Counted from the stretch's first letter, positions 7,749 to 17,274 are shown. The stretch: DNA of 39,449 nt from Pedosphaera sp. (GCA_002690655.1 NZFL01000016.1:111016-150464); one strand, 5' to 3'. The notes: generated from the letters alone by a model not told the origin. A program made the numbers and translations.

Positions 7749-8486
7749 TCAGTCGGGATTGGCCATTAGTTCCAACATCTCCCGCACGGCTCTTTCAAAT
7801 CCAACAGTCAATGCACGTGCAACAATACTGTGCCCGATGTTCAATTCTTCCAGCCAGGGAACTTCAAGCAAACCAGTAAGATTGGTATAATTCAAACCGT
7901 GGCCCGCATTGACTTTCATTCCCAGGCTGTGAGCTAGGTTGGATGCGATCGATAGGCGTTCCAACTCTTTCTTTCTCTCGGAAGTCTGAGAAAAGGCCTC
8001 AGCATAAGCTCCTGTGTGGAGCTCGATGGCCTTGGCTCCTGTCGAGTGAGATGCTCGAATGATCTCTTCATCAGGATCGATAAACAAACTGACTTCGATC
8101 CCATTGCCCTGCAGCTCAGTCACCGATTTCGAAATAGCTTCCAGTTGCGATGCCACATCAAGACCTCCTTCAGTCGTAACTTCTTCACGCTTTTCAGGCA
8201 CCATGCACACTGCAGTAGGCTTGATTTCGAGCGCTTTGGCAATCATTTCAGGGGTATTGGCAATTTCAAAATTCAAAGGAACAGTAAGCACACTTACCAA
8301 ACGATCAATATCGTTGTCCTGAATGTGCCGCCGATCCTCTCTTAGATGAGCCGTAATTCCGTGACAACCTGCATCAATACATATTGAAGCAGCTTCAATC
8401 GGGTCAGGTTCTCCACCTTCTTGCCCACGATAGCGAGCTTCGCGCAGGGTGGCTGTGTGATCAATATTGACACCTAACTTAAGCAT
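7749..8486 (-). CDS. pdxJ: Pyridoxine 5'-phosphate synthase
   Basis: PdxJ condenses 1-deoxy-D-xylulose 5-phosphate with 3-amino-2-oxopropyl phosphate to pyridoxine 5'-phosphate in the cytoplasm, the ring-closing step of DXP-dependent vitamin B6 synthesis. The 245-residue length is normal for this (βα)8 barrel. Diagnostic segments are LGVNIDHTATLREARY at the start, GITAHLREDRRHI (residues ~44–56), an EVSLFIDPDEE strand, AIELHTGAYAE and the terminal GHSIVARAL phosphate-binding block. The gene follows the unknown exported protein after 9 bases and is probably the last gene of a three-gene minus-strand unit that ends at the 7687–7728 terminator. Its link to the exported redox gene upstream is likely only positional. 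Confidence 0.97.
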   Translation of the reverse strand: MLKLGVNIDHTATLREARYRGQEGGEPDPIEAASICIDAGCHGITAHLREDRRHIQDNDIDRLVSVLTVPLNFEIANTPEMIAKALEIKPTAVCMVPEKREEVTTEGGLDVASQLEAISKSVTELQGNGIEVSLFIDPDEEIIRASHSTGAKAIELHTGAYAEAFSQTSERKKELERLSIASNLAHSLGMKVNAGHGLNYTNLTGLLEVPWLEELNIGHSIVARALTVGFERAVREMLELMANPD

Positions 8487-8495
8487 TTTTTATGG

Positions 8496-10154
8496 CTATT
8501 TCAGGGCGGGTTTTGGGGTAGAGGGAAACTCCCAGTGAGTTATTTCTTCCAAATCAATCCAAGGGAACGATTCGGAATGGATCCATCGAGCCAATAGAGC
8601 AATTTCAAAGGCATTCAGGCCAAGTTGAGATTTGCGCTGAATTTCCAATATATCATCCTCTTTTCTAAGGAGCTGAGTGACTGTGTTTCCCAGTTGTTCC
8701 TCTAAAAATTGAGTCCATGCGAATAATGGGGAATCCTGCAGGAGTTGACCTTTTCCGAATAGGAATCCAATCAGGTTGATTAAATTCCGATACTGAAACA
8801 GTTTTTCATCTGACCTCTCCCAATGATAGTAGCGCAGTCTAGGATGTTTGGTAATCTGACCGAATAACGAAGGCGGAGGAGGATTCGTTCGATTCAAGAT
8901 CATATAAGTTAGGCCGGCCATATGGTAATTTTCGCCTGCATACTCGATTCCTTGCACAAATGGCTGGATAAAAGCAGGCCTTATCTTGAGGCTTAAGGCG
9001 TTTAACAAGTGGTTGCTGGAGAGTAACATGCGCCCGCTATTGAGAAGATTTGCCCCCAAAAATTCAGCTAATCCACCTTGAATCGACTGAACGGATTTTG
9101 CCTTATCGTTACCACCTACCGGCCAGGTGGCATACGTGAGATACATGGGTGCAGAGTCCTGCGCAGCACGCGTGTTTTGAACTCTGGAGGGACGAGACCA
9201 GGCGATTGATTGTTTTGGAACTCCTTGAGGGAAGAGTTTCCTCATACCTGGTATTTGCGTCAGCAGTGGCTGTAAATTGCGCTGCGCCGAAAAACTCACG
9301 ACCGGCTCCTGAATACGATTTGTTGGGACCATCCAGTCGGAAATGGAATCATCCATGGCTTGAGAAAACTGAATCTGCCCCCTGGACCTCAAGTATTCAC
9401 CGTCACCAATAGACTTCAAAGTAATCGATTTGAGGCTTTTTTCAGCATCTCCTCCGAACAATTGAGATAGAGTGTCTAACTTGACATGAAGCGACCACCA
9501 ACTGTCTGTGGTTTGGGGCGAATGAAATACGGCTCCATTATTGAAATCCCGGCTCCAATCAAGAATCTGAGTCAGTGCATCAGATCCCACACTGATCAAG
9601 AGCCAGTCGTCTTTCTTGATGTAACGCATCAAGAAGCCTGAATTCTGTGAGGTTGCATCCCATTCAGAAGTCAATCCCTGACTCAAAGGAGGGCTTACTT
9701 CCCATCCAAGACTGGCAGCATATCGCCGAAGATTAATATTCCAATTGGATTGGCGATCTGCAGGCAGTTTTACAGCCAATGATAAATTGATCGCACTGGC
9801 AGCTGTTGCATGAATCTCCCCGTAGGAAACATGCTCGATCATATCGGAAATGATGGGCGAAAGTAACTTCACGCGTGTGTCAAGCGCCTGAGCACCCAAG
9901 CCGTAAAACAGTTGATCTGGCGCACCGGCCAACTTGGCGATGACCAGGTCCCTAATGGGGGCTGTTTCTTTTGCTGAAAGGATTCTTTTCAATGCCTCCC
10001 CGCCTTCTTCTGATCGAATGATGGCAGCTCCTTGGCAATGCCAGGAGCCCAGCAATGTGGGCGACGCTGCGTCATTGGCACGCGCAGCCGACAAACCGAC
10101 GAGCATTGAAAATACCAGCGATATTTTTATGAAGGACAGAGGTTGAAGCTTCAT
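8496..10154 (-). CDS. Unknown exported protein
   Basis: The 552-residue product has a signal peptide (MKLQPLSFIKISLVFSMLVGLSAARA, cleaved before NDA). An ATG 36 bases upstream is in frame, but the added residues would precede the signal peptide, so I use 10154. I recognise no family. The mature part mixes helices and strands (for example PDQLFYGLGAQALDTRV, NNGAVFHSPQTTDSWWSLHV and a C-terminal helix LGLNAFEIALLARWI) and contains a Trp/Tyr-rich segment near HPRLRYYHWER. There are no membrane spans beyond the signal, no CxxCH motif and no obvious catalytic motif. It lies 48 bases after the cytochrome-dehydrogenase gene and 9 bases before pdxJ on the same strand. It may be a periplasmic partner of the upstream gene; this is only positional. 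Confidence 0.8.
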   Translation of the reverse strand: MKLQPLSFIKISLVFSMLVGLSAARANDAASPTLLGSWHCQGAAIIRSEEGGEALKRILSAKETAPIRDLVIAKLAGAPDQLFYGLGAQALDTRVKLLSPIISDMIEHVSYGEIHATAASAINLSLAVKLPADRQSNWNINLRRYAASLGWEVSPPLSQGLTSEWDATSQNSGFLMRYIKKDDWLLISVGSDALTQILDWSRDFNNGAVFHSPQTTDSWWSLHVKLDTLSQLFGGDAEKSLKSITLKSIGDGEYLRSRGQIQFSQAMDDSISDWMVPTNRIQEPVVSFSAQRNLQPLLTQIPGMRKLFPQGVPKQSIAWSRPSRVQNTRAAQDSAPMYLTYATWPVGGNDKAKSVQSIQGGLAEFLGANLLNSGRMLLSSNHLLNALSLKIRPAFIQPFVQGIEYAGENYHMAGLTYMILNRTNPPPPSLFGQITKHPRLRYYHWERSDEKLFQYRNLINLIGFLFGKGQLLQDSPLFAWTQFLEEQLGNTVTQLLRKEDDILEIQRKSQLGLNAFEIALLARWIHSESFPWIDLEEITHWEFPSTPKPALK

Positions 10155-10202
10155 AGTGAGACCAGTGCCAGATATGCAGGCGATAGGCAATGCAATTCTG
10201 CC

Positions 10203-13200
10203 TCACTTGAGGCTACCGAGATAGGCTATCAAATCTCTGATCTCACGTTTTGAAAGCATCAGATAGAGACCTTCAGGCATACCCGACAAGCCTTTTTCAC
10301 GCGAATTGATATTGTCCGCATCGATTGTAATGATCCCGTCTTCAGGCGAGTTCAATACAATTTTTTCTTCGCTTTCCTCTTTGATCAAACCCGCGAAATA
10401 GTTATCATCTTTAGTCTCAATCAGGACACTTTCATACCCCTCAGCAATGGAATTGTTGGGATAGATGATGGATTCCAAAATATAGTCCCTCTCTTGGCGG
10501 GAAGCCAAACCATCCAGAACAGGACCGACTTCGCCACCGTTGCCTTGAATTTTGTGGCATCTCAGGCAGGCTACTTCCTCTCGCTCAAAAAAGATCCGTT
10601 TACCTGCTTCGACATCGCCTCCCTTGAGCGTCAAGGCAAACTCCTCGAAAGGTGATTTCACGGCAAGACTCGCCTTGTAATCCGACGCCATTTTTTGAAT
10701 AGCCGGGGTTCCTCTTTCTTCTACTAGTTCAATCACATCCAGACTCAAGGCGTCACTCAACTCTCCTGATACAAGTTGAGCCATAAGTTTGCCCGTCAAA
10801 TCCATGGCTTCCTGTGTCGTGTCACGAGCCAGAGAAGCAATGGCCGCTTGCTGTCCTTGAATATCTTCAGCTTCCAGGGCGAATTTGATCGCCTGAAGGC
10901 TGTCAGCCGACTGAGCCTGCCAGCGAAGCGCTTCCCGCTGCAGTTTTTTGGAGCCTTTTTCCAGCGCGAACTGAACCCCTTCATTCACCAGTGCCGATTC
11001 TGCCAGTTGAGCCAGTGCTTCCAATGCATCCGATCGCGTCGAATCGCTCAATTCATCATTGCGCAAGGTGCCCAACAACCAGGCAGATGCTGTTTCAAGC
11101 TTGACGGCCTGCACGGCTTCGATAAGAGCACTGGTCAAGTCCTGAAAACGGTGGTCGGCAAGTTGAGGCATCGCCGATTGAACGGCTCGGCGAGCATCTT
11201 CGATCGAGCGGTATCCCGCAAGCGGGCTCCAGATGCCGGTCACTCGATCACGTCCTGAAGGACTCCCCCAATCAGCCAGGGCATGCAACGCTTCGACTCG
11301 GATATTCGCCTCAATGGATTCATTCACTGCAATGGCACCCAACTGCTGTGCGTATTCCTCTCGACCAAGTCGGAAGTTAGCATTGACCACACGACGCCAT
11401 GCAGGTTCACTGAGATTGTTGTCATCTGTCAGGTTTGCCAGATCTCGTGTGGCAGCCTCTATCGGAACATCGTTGATCGCACGTGCGGCTTCAGTCACAA
11501 GCAAGGGCTCCTCATCATGAAGAAACTGAGCAATTTCCGGTCGCTCGAGCCGGCGCATAGCCAGTAAAGCTCCCATGCGAACCGATGATGAAGGATGCGA
11601 AACAATATCGTTCAACCACCGAAAGTCCTGCACCCCTGCAAGCCCCATCACGCCAGCATGCCTGAGATACGGATCTTCATCATTATTGGCCTCGAGCATG
11701 GCAACCAAGGGTGGAATCGACTCGCGCCTGCCATATTTCCCTAAAGATTTGGCAGCAAAGAAACGAACGCGCGCACTGGTATCGTCGGCACAAAGCGCAG
11801 CCAGCCTTCCAAAAGCAGATTCGATGCGGTGATTACCCACCACTTTGGCAGCTTGACCACGGACTTCATCCTCAACCGCAAAAAGGGCGTCAAGCACAGG
11901 TTCAACGGCGTTTGAATACGCGGGAATGATCTGCCCCAATCCCCATATGGCGTGCAGTTTTGCAAATAATGAATCTCCATATTTCAGAACGCCCTCAAAA
12001 TGTTCGATTGAGCTAGCTCCGCGGTTTGCTAATTCAAATTGTGCTTCCTGGCGAACACGCATGTCCGGGTGCTCAAGAAGCTTGGCCAACGCTCTTGAGC
12101 TACGGTTAGTCATCCCATCTGCCAGGAGTGCTTTGGTTTCTGTAACCAGATCAGCGTCCGTAACTTCTTCTTCGAGAATACGGTAAATTCGGCCTTTGCC
12201 AGTGACCGCCCAGCCTTCAACCCAATCAGTCAAATAAAGACCACCGTCAACACCGAAATCTGCATCCGTAGCAAGGACATTCCAGATTATGGAATCAAGC
12301 TTTGCAATTTCAAAGGTCGCTCCCTTCGGTCTCATTTTGATGGTATGAATACCGCTGTTCGCCGGGGAGCCTTTGAAGTCCACCAAAAAGAAATGGTCTT
12401 TAAGAGCATCCGAGAAACCGGTTCCCGGATGATAGGTCAAACCAGAAGGACCATTTCCAATATTAGCAATCGGCGGCACCAGATAAGCGGCCTGGCCTTC
12501 CCATTGTGGATGCCAGAGTTTTTCGGCATTCCAGGGACCACGCGGAACGGGCTTATTCAAGAATTGATACCCAATCCGCCACCCACTGTCTCCACCTTCC
12601 ACGACATAGACCCAACGCGCTTGATCCCCTCCGTCAGAATTGTTGTCGCCTGTAAATAAATTGCCGTAGGCGTCAAATGCAAGCTCCTGGGGATTGCGTA
12701 ACCCATATGCAAATACTTCCAGATCGCTGCCGTCCAAGTTACAACGAAAAACAGTTCCAGTATCAGCCATGCCTACCACACGGCCGTCCTTGGTCTTGAC
12801 GTGCGAACCACGATCTCCAATGGAAAAGTAAAGTTTTCCGTCGGGGCCTATTTTCAAACCATGCAGATCATGCCCAAGAAAACCTACACGCACTCCGAAA
12901 CCGTAATGCAAGGATTCGCGCTTCTCGGCAATGCCATCGCCATCTTCATCTTCAAGCAACCAAAGGTCGGGAATATTCGTGAAATAAACCTTGCCGCTGC
13001 GCGCCAGCACACCGGATGCAAGCCCATCAGCAATCTGGTTGAAGCCATCAGCAAAGATTGAGGAATGATCCGCCACTCCGTCTCCATCGCGATCTTCGAC
13101 CAACCGCACCTGATCTGTCTCTGATGCTAACTCACGCTCCGCTTTGTCACCCATGTAATAACGCAACATCGCGATGCGGTCATCCACTGTTCGTGAAGAA

Positions 13201-13607
13201 AGATCAGCATCAAGGAGTTCATCAGACAACGTTTCCAATCGTTCTTCGGTGAGGCTGTCAATAAAATCCTGATTGGGCCATCCCCTTCGGCCTCGAATAT
13301 CCAGCACTCCCTGACCATGGCGGAAGGTTTCCACCACAAAAAAACGACCGCGCTCATCAATGTGAAAGGCAACGGGATTGGCAAGGTGAGGCTCGGCTGC
13401 AGTAAGCTCGACCTGATAACCATCAGGCAGAGAAAAGCCTTTCATGGCCAAACGAGCTTCGTCGGAAGCCGATTTCACGCGGACAGGGTCAGAAACCGGA
13501 TTACCAAGCTCCGCACCAAATACGCCGATACACAGACCAGCAGCTATACTGATCCCTAACCTCTTGATTGATACACAAACATGCGACATACAGTGGAGAC
13601 TATACAT
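10203..13607 (-). CDS. PVC-type β-propeller dehydrogenase with HEAT repeats and heme c domain
   Basis: The 1134-residue exported protein has three parts. After a signal-like segment (SIKRLGISIAAGLCIGVFGAE), residues ~55–475 form a glucose/sorbosone-dehydrogenase-like β-propeller (PDGYQVELTAAEP, DRDGDGVADHSS, GLRNPQELAFD, WRIGYQF). Residues ~490–800 are HEAT-like helical repeats (LLEHPDMRVRQEAQFELANR, ARVRFFAAKSLGKYGRRESI). The C-terminal ~130 residues are a PVC-type cytochrome domain with heme site C1014-x-x-C1017-H1018 (CLRCHK) and the NNSIAEGYES block. Substrates of this family are not established; periplasmic sugar or alcohol oxidation with electron transfer to the heme is inferred. An in-frame ATG at 13589 is an alternative start. 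It heads a run with two more minus-strand genes and is divergent from the DUF1549/DUF1553 cytochrome gene at 14464. Confidence 0.93.
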   Translation of the reverse strand: MYSLHCMSHVCVSIKRLGISIAAGLCIGVFGAELGNPVSDPVRVKSASDEARLAMKGFSLPDGYQVELTAAEPHLANPVAFHIDERGRFFVVETFRHGQGVLDIRGRRGWPNQDFIDSLTEERLETLSDELLDADLSSRTVDDRIAMLRYYMGDKAERELASETDQVRLVEDRDGDGVADHSSIFADGFNQIADGLASGVLARSGKVYFTNIPDLWLLEDEDGDGIAEKRESLHYGFGVRVGFLGHDLHGLKIGPDGKLYFSIGDRGSHVKTKDGRVVGMADTGTVFRCNLDGSDLEVFAYGLRNPQELAFDAYGNLFTGDNNSDGGDQARWVYVVEGGDSGWRIGYQFLNKPVPRGPWNAEKLWHPQWEGQAAYLVPPIANIGNGPSGLTYHPGTGFSDALKDHFFLVDFKGSPANSGIHTIKMRPKGATFEIAKLDSIIWNVLATDADFGVDGGLYLTDWVEGWAVTGKGRIYRILEEEVTDADLVTETKALLADGMTNRSSRALAKLLEHPDMRVRQEAQFELANRGASSIEHFEGVLKYGDSLFAKLHAIWGLGQIIPAYSNAVEPVLDALFAVEDEVRGQAAKVVGNHRIESAFGRLAALCADDTSARVRFFAAKSLGKYGRRESIPPLVAMLEANNDEDPYLRHAGVMGLAGVQDFRWLNDIVSHPSSSVRMGALLAMRRLERPEIAQFLHDEEPLLVTEAARAINDVPIEAATRDLANLTDDNNLSEPAWRRVVNANFRLGREEYAQQLGAIAVNESIEANIRVEALHALADWGSPSGRDRVTGIWSPLAGYRSIEDARRAVQSAMPQLADHRFQDLTSALIEAVQAVKLETASAWLLGTLRNDELSDSTRSDALEALAQLAESALVNEGVQFALEKGSKKLQREALRWQAQSADSLQAIKFALEAEDIQGQQAAIASLARDTTQEAMDLTGKLMAQLVSGELSDALSLDVIELVEERGTPAIQKMASDYKASLAVKSPFEEFALTLKGGDVEAGKRIFFEREEVACLRCHKIQGNGGEVGPVLDGLASRQERDYILESIIYPNNSIAEGYESVLIETKDDNYFAGLIKEESEEKIVLNSPEDGIITIDADNINSREKGLSGMPEGLYLMLSKREIRDLIAYLGSLK

Positions 13608-13689
13608 CCTGAAAAATAAGGAATCAAAGGCTAATCATCATGGCGCGGGTAAAGGATGCGTTTAGATCAAAACTGCCCGCTTATCCTCA

Positions 13690-13890
13690 TCATGATTTTA
13701 AGACGAATTTCATGGGAGAGCGTTCGTTACGTCCTTTGCCTGAGGATTGAATGCCTGTCAATTCGAGCGCGGTGGCATGCACATCTCCATGGTTTGGAAT
13801 AAAGGACTTGGGATGTTTTTGGCGGCCTTCTTTGAGCTTTCCCGTAACAGGATCGAAATTAGGGTCCATGACCCATTCAAAATGGGGAAG
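13690..13890 (-). pseudogene. 3' remnant of an exported-protein gene (DUF1501-like or sulfatase-like end)
   Basis: About 66 codons ending at TGA 13692–13690 read like a coherent protein C-terminus, with DPNFDPVTGKLKEGRQKHP, then PNHGDVHATALELTGI, then GKGRNERSPMKFVLKS. The HGDVHATALELTGI block resembles the end of DUF1501 proteins (DIHATLLHLLGL in that family) or of sulfatases; I cannot decide between them. Upstream of 13890 the frame runs into the antisense of another pseudogene and soon meets a stop, so the body of the gene is lost. DUF1501 genes usually accompany DUF1549/DUF1553 genes such as the one at 14464, which fits a lost partner (inference). Confidence 0.55.
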
Positions 13891-13892
13891 TC

Positions 13893-14317
13893 ATGGCAAA
13901 GGAATTTGAATGCATTGATGATCGAATCAAGGAGTGGATTTTGGAGCAGAATATATTGTTTATCGCCACCGCTCCTTAATCCGGCGAGGGTTTGATCAAC
14001 TCACCCAAAGGCATGGACAGTTTTCGAGTGCCGGGCCCCAAGCAGGCAGCTTATCTGGATTATACGGAAACTGATGCCGAAACCCTGGCTCACATCAAGG
14101 AGAATAAAAGGATTGTCATCATGATGTGCGCGTTCAAAGGCCCTCCAAAATATTCCGTTTCCATGGTCGCGCAAGGGCCCGCGAAACCGGATCACTGGAA
14201 TTCGAGCGCCTTTCGAAACCTTACCAGCCTGAATGACTTGCCGGGCATGAATAAGACCCATTGATGAGGAAAGTCTGACATAACAGCAAACCATTCGATG
14301 ACTTGAAAAGCCCTTAG
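13893..14317 (+). pseudogene. Pyridoxamine 5'-phosphate oxidase-family pseudogene
   Basis: A good ribosome binding site (GGGGAAG at 13884–13890) precedes ATG 13893 and a frame reading MAKEFECIDDRIKEWILEQ, then LFIATAP. A TAA at 13977–13979 interrupts it, after which the same frame resumes with SPKGMDSFRV, AAYLDYTETDAETLAHI and MMCAFKGPPK, the hallmark order of FMN-binding split-barrel (pyridoxamine-phosphate-oxidase-like) proteins. At an A-run near 14147–14150 one base is missing: the continuation KIFRFHGRARA is in another frame, and NDLPGM returns to the first. A 3' end NSKPFDDLKSP plus TAG (14282–14317) matches the usual C-terminus after loss of the middle. At least four lesions show a decaying gene. 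The family binds FMN or F420 and often acts as a small redox enzyme. Confidence 0.88.
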
Positions 14318-14381
14318 CAGAGGCAAATTAAACACGGAGCGAAGATTTCCAGTTGTGTGCCGGGCGCGTCCAATAAGCTAC

Positions 14382-14401
14382 AATAGCCTCATGGGGCTAT
14401 T
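14382..14401 (+). terminator. Weak hairpin upstream of the DUF1553 gene
   Basis: AATAGCC (14382–14388) can pair with GGCTATT (14395–14401) around a six-base loop, followed by only a few T residues. It is enclosed by a longer-range CGAAGAT/ATCTTCG pair (about 14340 and 14409). It may be the old terminator of the decayed gene or a leader structure of the gene at 14464. Confidence 0.25.
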
Positions 14402-14463
14402 TCTCCGTATCTTCGTTCGCGAAGAGGGATTGTTTCCAGTGTCATTTGGTATAAAGTGAACGC

Positions 14464-17274
14464 ATGCGTGATGCACTGAAATCATATTTCTGTGAGAGGA
14501 ACTGGCAATGGTTCTTCTGCTTGATTGGAATTGCAGGATTCAGTGGTGATTCAAAAGCTGCATTGGATGACGAATCAGGAATCGCCTTCTTCGAAAACCA
14601 TATCAGGCCTGTGCTTGTCGAGTCTTGCTATGAATGCCATTCGGATCAATCAGGTGAAAGCAAAGGCGGACTTAAATTGGATTCACGCCCTGCCATCGAG
14701 GAGGGAGGGCAATCGGGCGCGATATTGATCAAAGGATCACCGGAAAACAGTGTGATCATTCAAGCCATCAGCCACGTCAATCCGGAACTGAAGATGCCTC
14801 CCAAGGCTCCCAAATTGAACGCACAGACGATTGCCCATTTTGAGGAATGGGTCAGGATAGGTGCTCCAGACCCCAGAGACAGCGCCGAAGGCCATTCACT
14901 GATTGAACAAAAAGCAGAAACGCACTGGGCCTTTGAACCAGTGAAATCCCCTGTCCTGCCTCCTGTTAGAAATAAGGAGTGGCCATTGCGCCATCTGGAT
15001 AGATTTGTTTTATCCAATCTGGAAGGCAAAGACATGACCCCCAGCAGAAAAGCGGACAAACGCACATGGATACGTCGTGTCTATTACAATTTGACGGGCC
15101 TTCCTCCATCCATGGAAGAAATTCAGACATTCGAAAGGGATCAATCGTCCGAGGCCCACGAGAAAGTCGTGGAACAGTTACTCAGCTCACCTCATTACGG
15201 CGAACGCTGGGCAAGGCATTGGATGGATGTATCACGTTATTCCGATACAAAAGGATATGTTTTCCAATCGGACAGGAGCTACCCCTTCGCCTACACCTAT
15301 CGTGATTATCTGGTAAGGAGCTTTAATGAAGATCTACCCTATGACCACTTCATCAAGGAACAACTGGCTGCTGACCTGATGGAGTTAGGTCAAGACAAAC
15401 GAGCCTTGGCCGCTCTGGGCTATCTGACATTGGGAAGACGCTTTCTGAATAATCAACACGATATCATCGACGACCGAATCGACGTGGTCTCTCGAGGATT
15501 CATGGGATTGACCGTCACCTGTGCACGTTGTCATGCCCACAAATACGACCCCATTCCAACTGAGGATTACTACTCCTTGTATGGCGTCTTTGCGAGTACC
15601 CGTGAGCCAAGCGAAAAACCATTGCTAGGAGGAGAACCACACCCTGCGTTTGCGGAATACCAACATGAAAAACAGAAACGATCTGAAGCTCACGCGTCTT
15701 ATCTGCATGAGGCACAGCAAGACGCCCTTAAATCGTTGCGAGATCGTGCATCAGATTACCTGATGACAGCTCATGCCATTGCGGCTATTGAGGATCGAAC
15801 GCAGAAAGAAGCATTGGCCAGAAAAAGAAAGCTGGACCCCGGAACCGTTTTTCGCTGGAGCAAGGCAATCGAGCGATGGAAAAAAACGCAAGATCCCGTT
15901 TTTACGCCATGGATCCGGGCCAGCAGCCAGCAAAAGCTGATTGATAGAAATGAGACCATGGACTGGAAAGCCATTCTCGAAGACCGCAGCAAAATAAACC
16001 GCATGGTGGCTGAACAGATCAAGAAGGATCAACCACTGACACTGGAAGCGCTGGCCAAAGTCTATGGCCGGGTATTCATATCAATTGACCGGCAATGGCA
16101 AGAGCTTCTCAAGGAACAGCCCGAGGCTACAGGCTTTCAGGATCCGGCTGAAGATTCCCTTCGCATGGTATTGTTTGCCCCCAACGGACCCTCCAATTTG
16201 CCACTGGGAGAGCTGCCCCGACTGTTTGAAGTCAAAGTCGCTGAGAAGGTGCGAAGACTGAAGCGTCGACTCGAAGGGTTGGATGCCGAACATCCTGGTG
16301 CACCAGCACGAGCCATGGCTCTACTGGACAAGGAAAACCCCGTCACGCCTGTGGTCTTTAAAAGGGGGAGCCCTCAAAACAGAGGTGAAAGAGTCCCTCG
16401 ACAATTCCTCGGTTTTCTGGAGGGCTCCGATCGCGAGCCATTCACAAGCGGAAGCGGTCGACTGGAGCTTGCTCAAAAAATTGCTCATCCAACCAATCCA
16501 CTGACTGCCCGCGTCCTTGTCAATCGTGTCTGGGCCTGGCATTTTGGAGTGGGGCTGGTGGATTCGGCCAGTGATTTTGGCTTGAGGTGTGAGGAACCTG
16601 AGCAACGAGAGCTTTTGGATTATTTAGCTGACTATTTTGTTAGACACAACTGGTCCATCAAACAACTGCAGCGGGAGATCGTCCTGTCCGCTGTCTTCAG
16701 GCAGCAAAGCCAGACTCGTCTTTCCTATCATACCGCTGATCCTGAGAACAGACTTCTATGGAAGTTTAATCGCCAACGTTTAAACCTTGAAGCAATGCGG
16801 GATACCTTACTGAAAGTCACGGGGCGACTGAACACACGCATGGGGGGAAAACCCGTAGAAATAACAAAAACTGAGTGGAAGCCTCGCAGGTCAGTTTATG
16901 GCTACATCGAACGTCAGAACCTGCCAAACTTTTTTCGAACCTTTGATTTTGCGTCGCCTGACTCCAGCAGCCCCGGGCGCTTTCGAACCAGTGTACCACA
17001 GCAGGCACTCTACCTGATGAACAGCCCTTTCATGAAAAAGCTAGTGGGCGATATGCCGCTTAACCTCACACTAGAGCCTACTGGAGCGACGGCTCAGGAA
17101 AAGGCGATCCACAAGGTTTATCATGCCTTCTTTCAACGCAACCCAACCCGAAGCGAAGTGGAAATGGGGATGGATTTCTTTGGCTCCAATGAGGTATCTG
17201 GCAAGCCTGCAATCATATGGGAGCAATATGTGCAAACACTTTTAATGTCGAATGAATTGATATTCATTGACTGA
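14464..17274 (+). CDS. Planctomycete-type cytochrome c, DUF1549 and DUF1553 protein (PSD1 family)
   Basis: The 936-residue protein begins with a hydrophobic export segment (WFFCLIGIAGFSG). Residues ~40–145 are the planctomycete cytochrome C domain with heme site C55-x-x-C58-H59 (CYECHS) and KGGLKLDSR plus MPPKAP blocks. DUF1549 follows (WPLRHLDRFVLSNLE, YYNLTGLPPS, YGERWARHWMDVSRYSDTKGY) with a second Cys/His motif, CARCHAHKYDPI, near 352. DUF1553 fills the C-terminal part (NPLTARVLVNRVWAWHFG, PEQRELLDYLADYFV, NRQRLNLEAMRDTLL, PQQALYLMNSPF). Family members are exported and are thought to take part in breakdown of complex carbohydrates, but no reaction is proven. The usual DUF1501 partner is not downstream; a possible remnant lies upstream on the other strand. 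The next gene starts 22 bases after its stop. Confidence 0.95.
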   Translation: MRDALKSYFCERNWQWFFCLIGIAGFSGDSKAALDDESGIAFFENHIRPVLVESCYECHSDQSGESKGGLKLDSRPAIEEGGQSGAILIKGSPENSVIIQAISHVNPELKMPPKAPKLNAQTIAHFEEWVRIGAPDPRDSAEGHSLIEQKAETHWAFEPVKSPVLPPVRNKEWPLRHLDRFVLSNLEGKDMTPSRKADKRTWIRRVYYNLTGLPPSMEEIQTFERDQSSEAHEKVVEQLLSSPHYGERWARHWMDVSRYSDTKGYVFQSDRSYPFAYTYRDYLVRSFNEDLPYDHFIKEQLAADLMELGQDKRALAALGYLTLGRRFLNNQHDIIDDRIDVVSRGFMGLTVTCARCHAHKYDPIPTEDYYSLYGVFASTREPSEKPLLGGEPHPAFAEYQHEKQKRSEAHASYLHEAQQDALKSLRDRASDYLMTAHAIAAIEDRTQKEALARKRKLDPGTVFRWSKAIERWKKTQDPVFTPWIRASSQQKLIDRNETMDWKAILEDRSKINRMVAEQIKKDQPLTLEALAKVYGRVFISIDRQWQELLKEQPEATGFQDPAEDSLRMVLFAPNGPSNLPLGELPRLFEVKVAEKVRRLKRRLEGLDAEHPGAPARAMALLDKENPVTPVVFKRGSPQNRGERVPRQFLGFLEGSDREPFTSGSGRLELAQKIAHPTNPLTARVLVNRVWAWHFGVGLVDSASDFGLRCEEPEQRELLDYLADYFVRHNWSIKQLQREIVLSAVFRQQSQTRLSYHTADPENRLLWKFNRQRLNLEAMRDTLLKVTGRLNTRMGGKPVEITKTEWKPRRSVYGYIERQNLPNFFRTFDFASPDSSSPGRFRTSVPQQALYLMNSPFMKKLVGDMPLNLTLEPTGATAQEKAIHKVYHAFFQRNPTRSEVEMGMDFFGSNEVSGKPAIIWEQYVQTLLMSNELIFID

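Noticed and set aside
13891-13998. Upstream continuation of the minus-strand 3' remnant (SGGDKQYILLQNPLLDS)
   Set aside because: It reads smoothly but is the antisense of the recognisable split-barrel pseudogene, so it cannot be claimed as coding.
13992-14264. Plus-strand ORF of 90 codons as an intact gene
   Set aside because: It is the middle of the split-barrel pseudogene; family homology continues on both sides in other frames.
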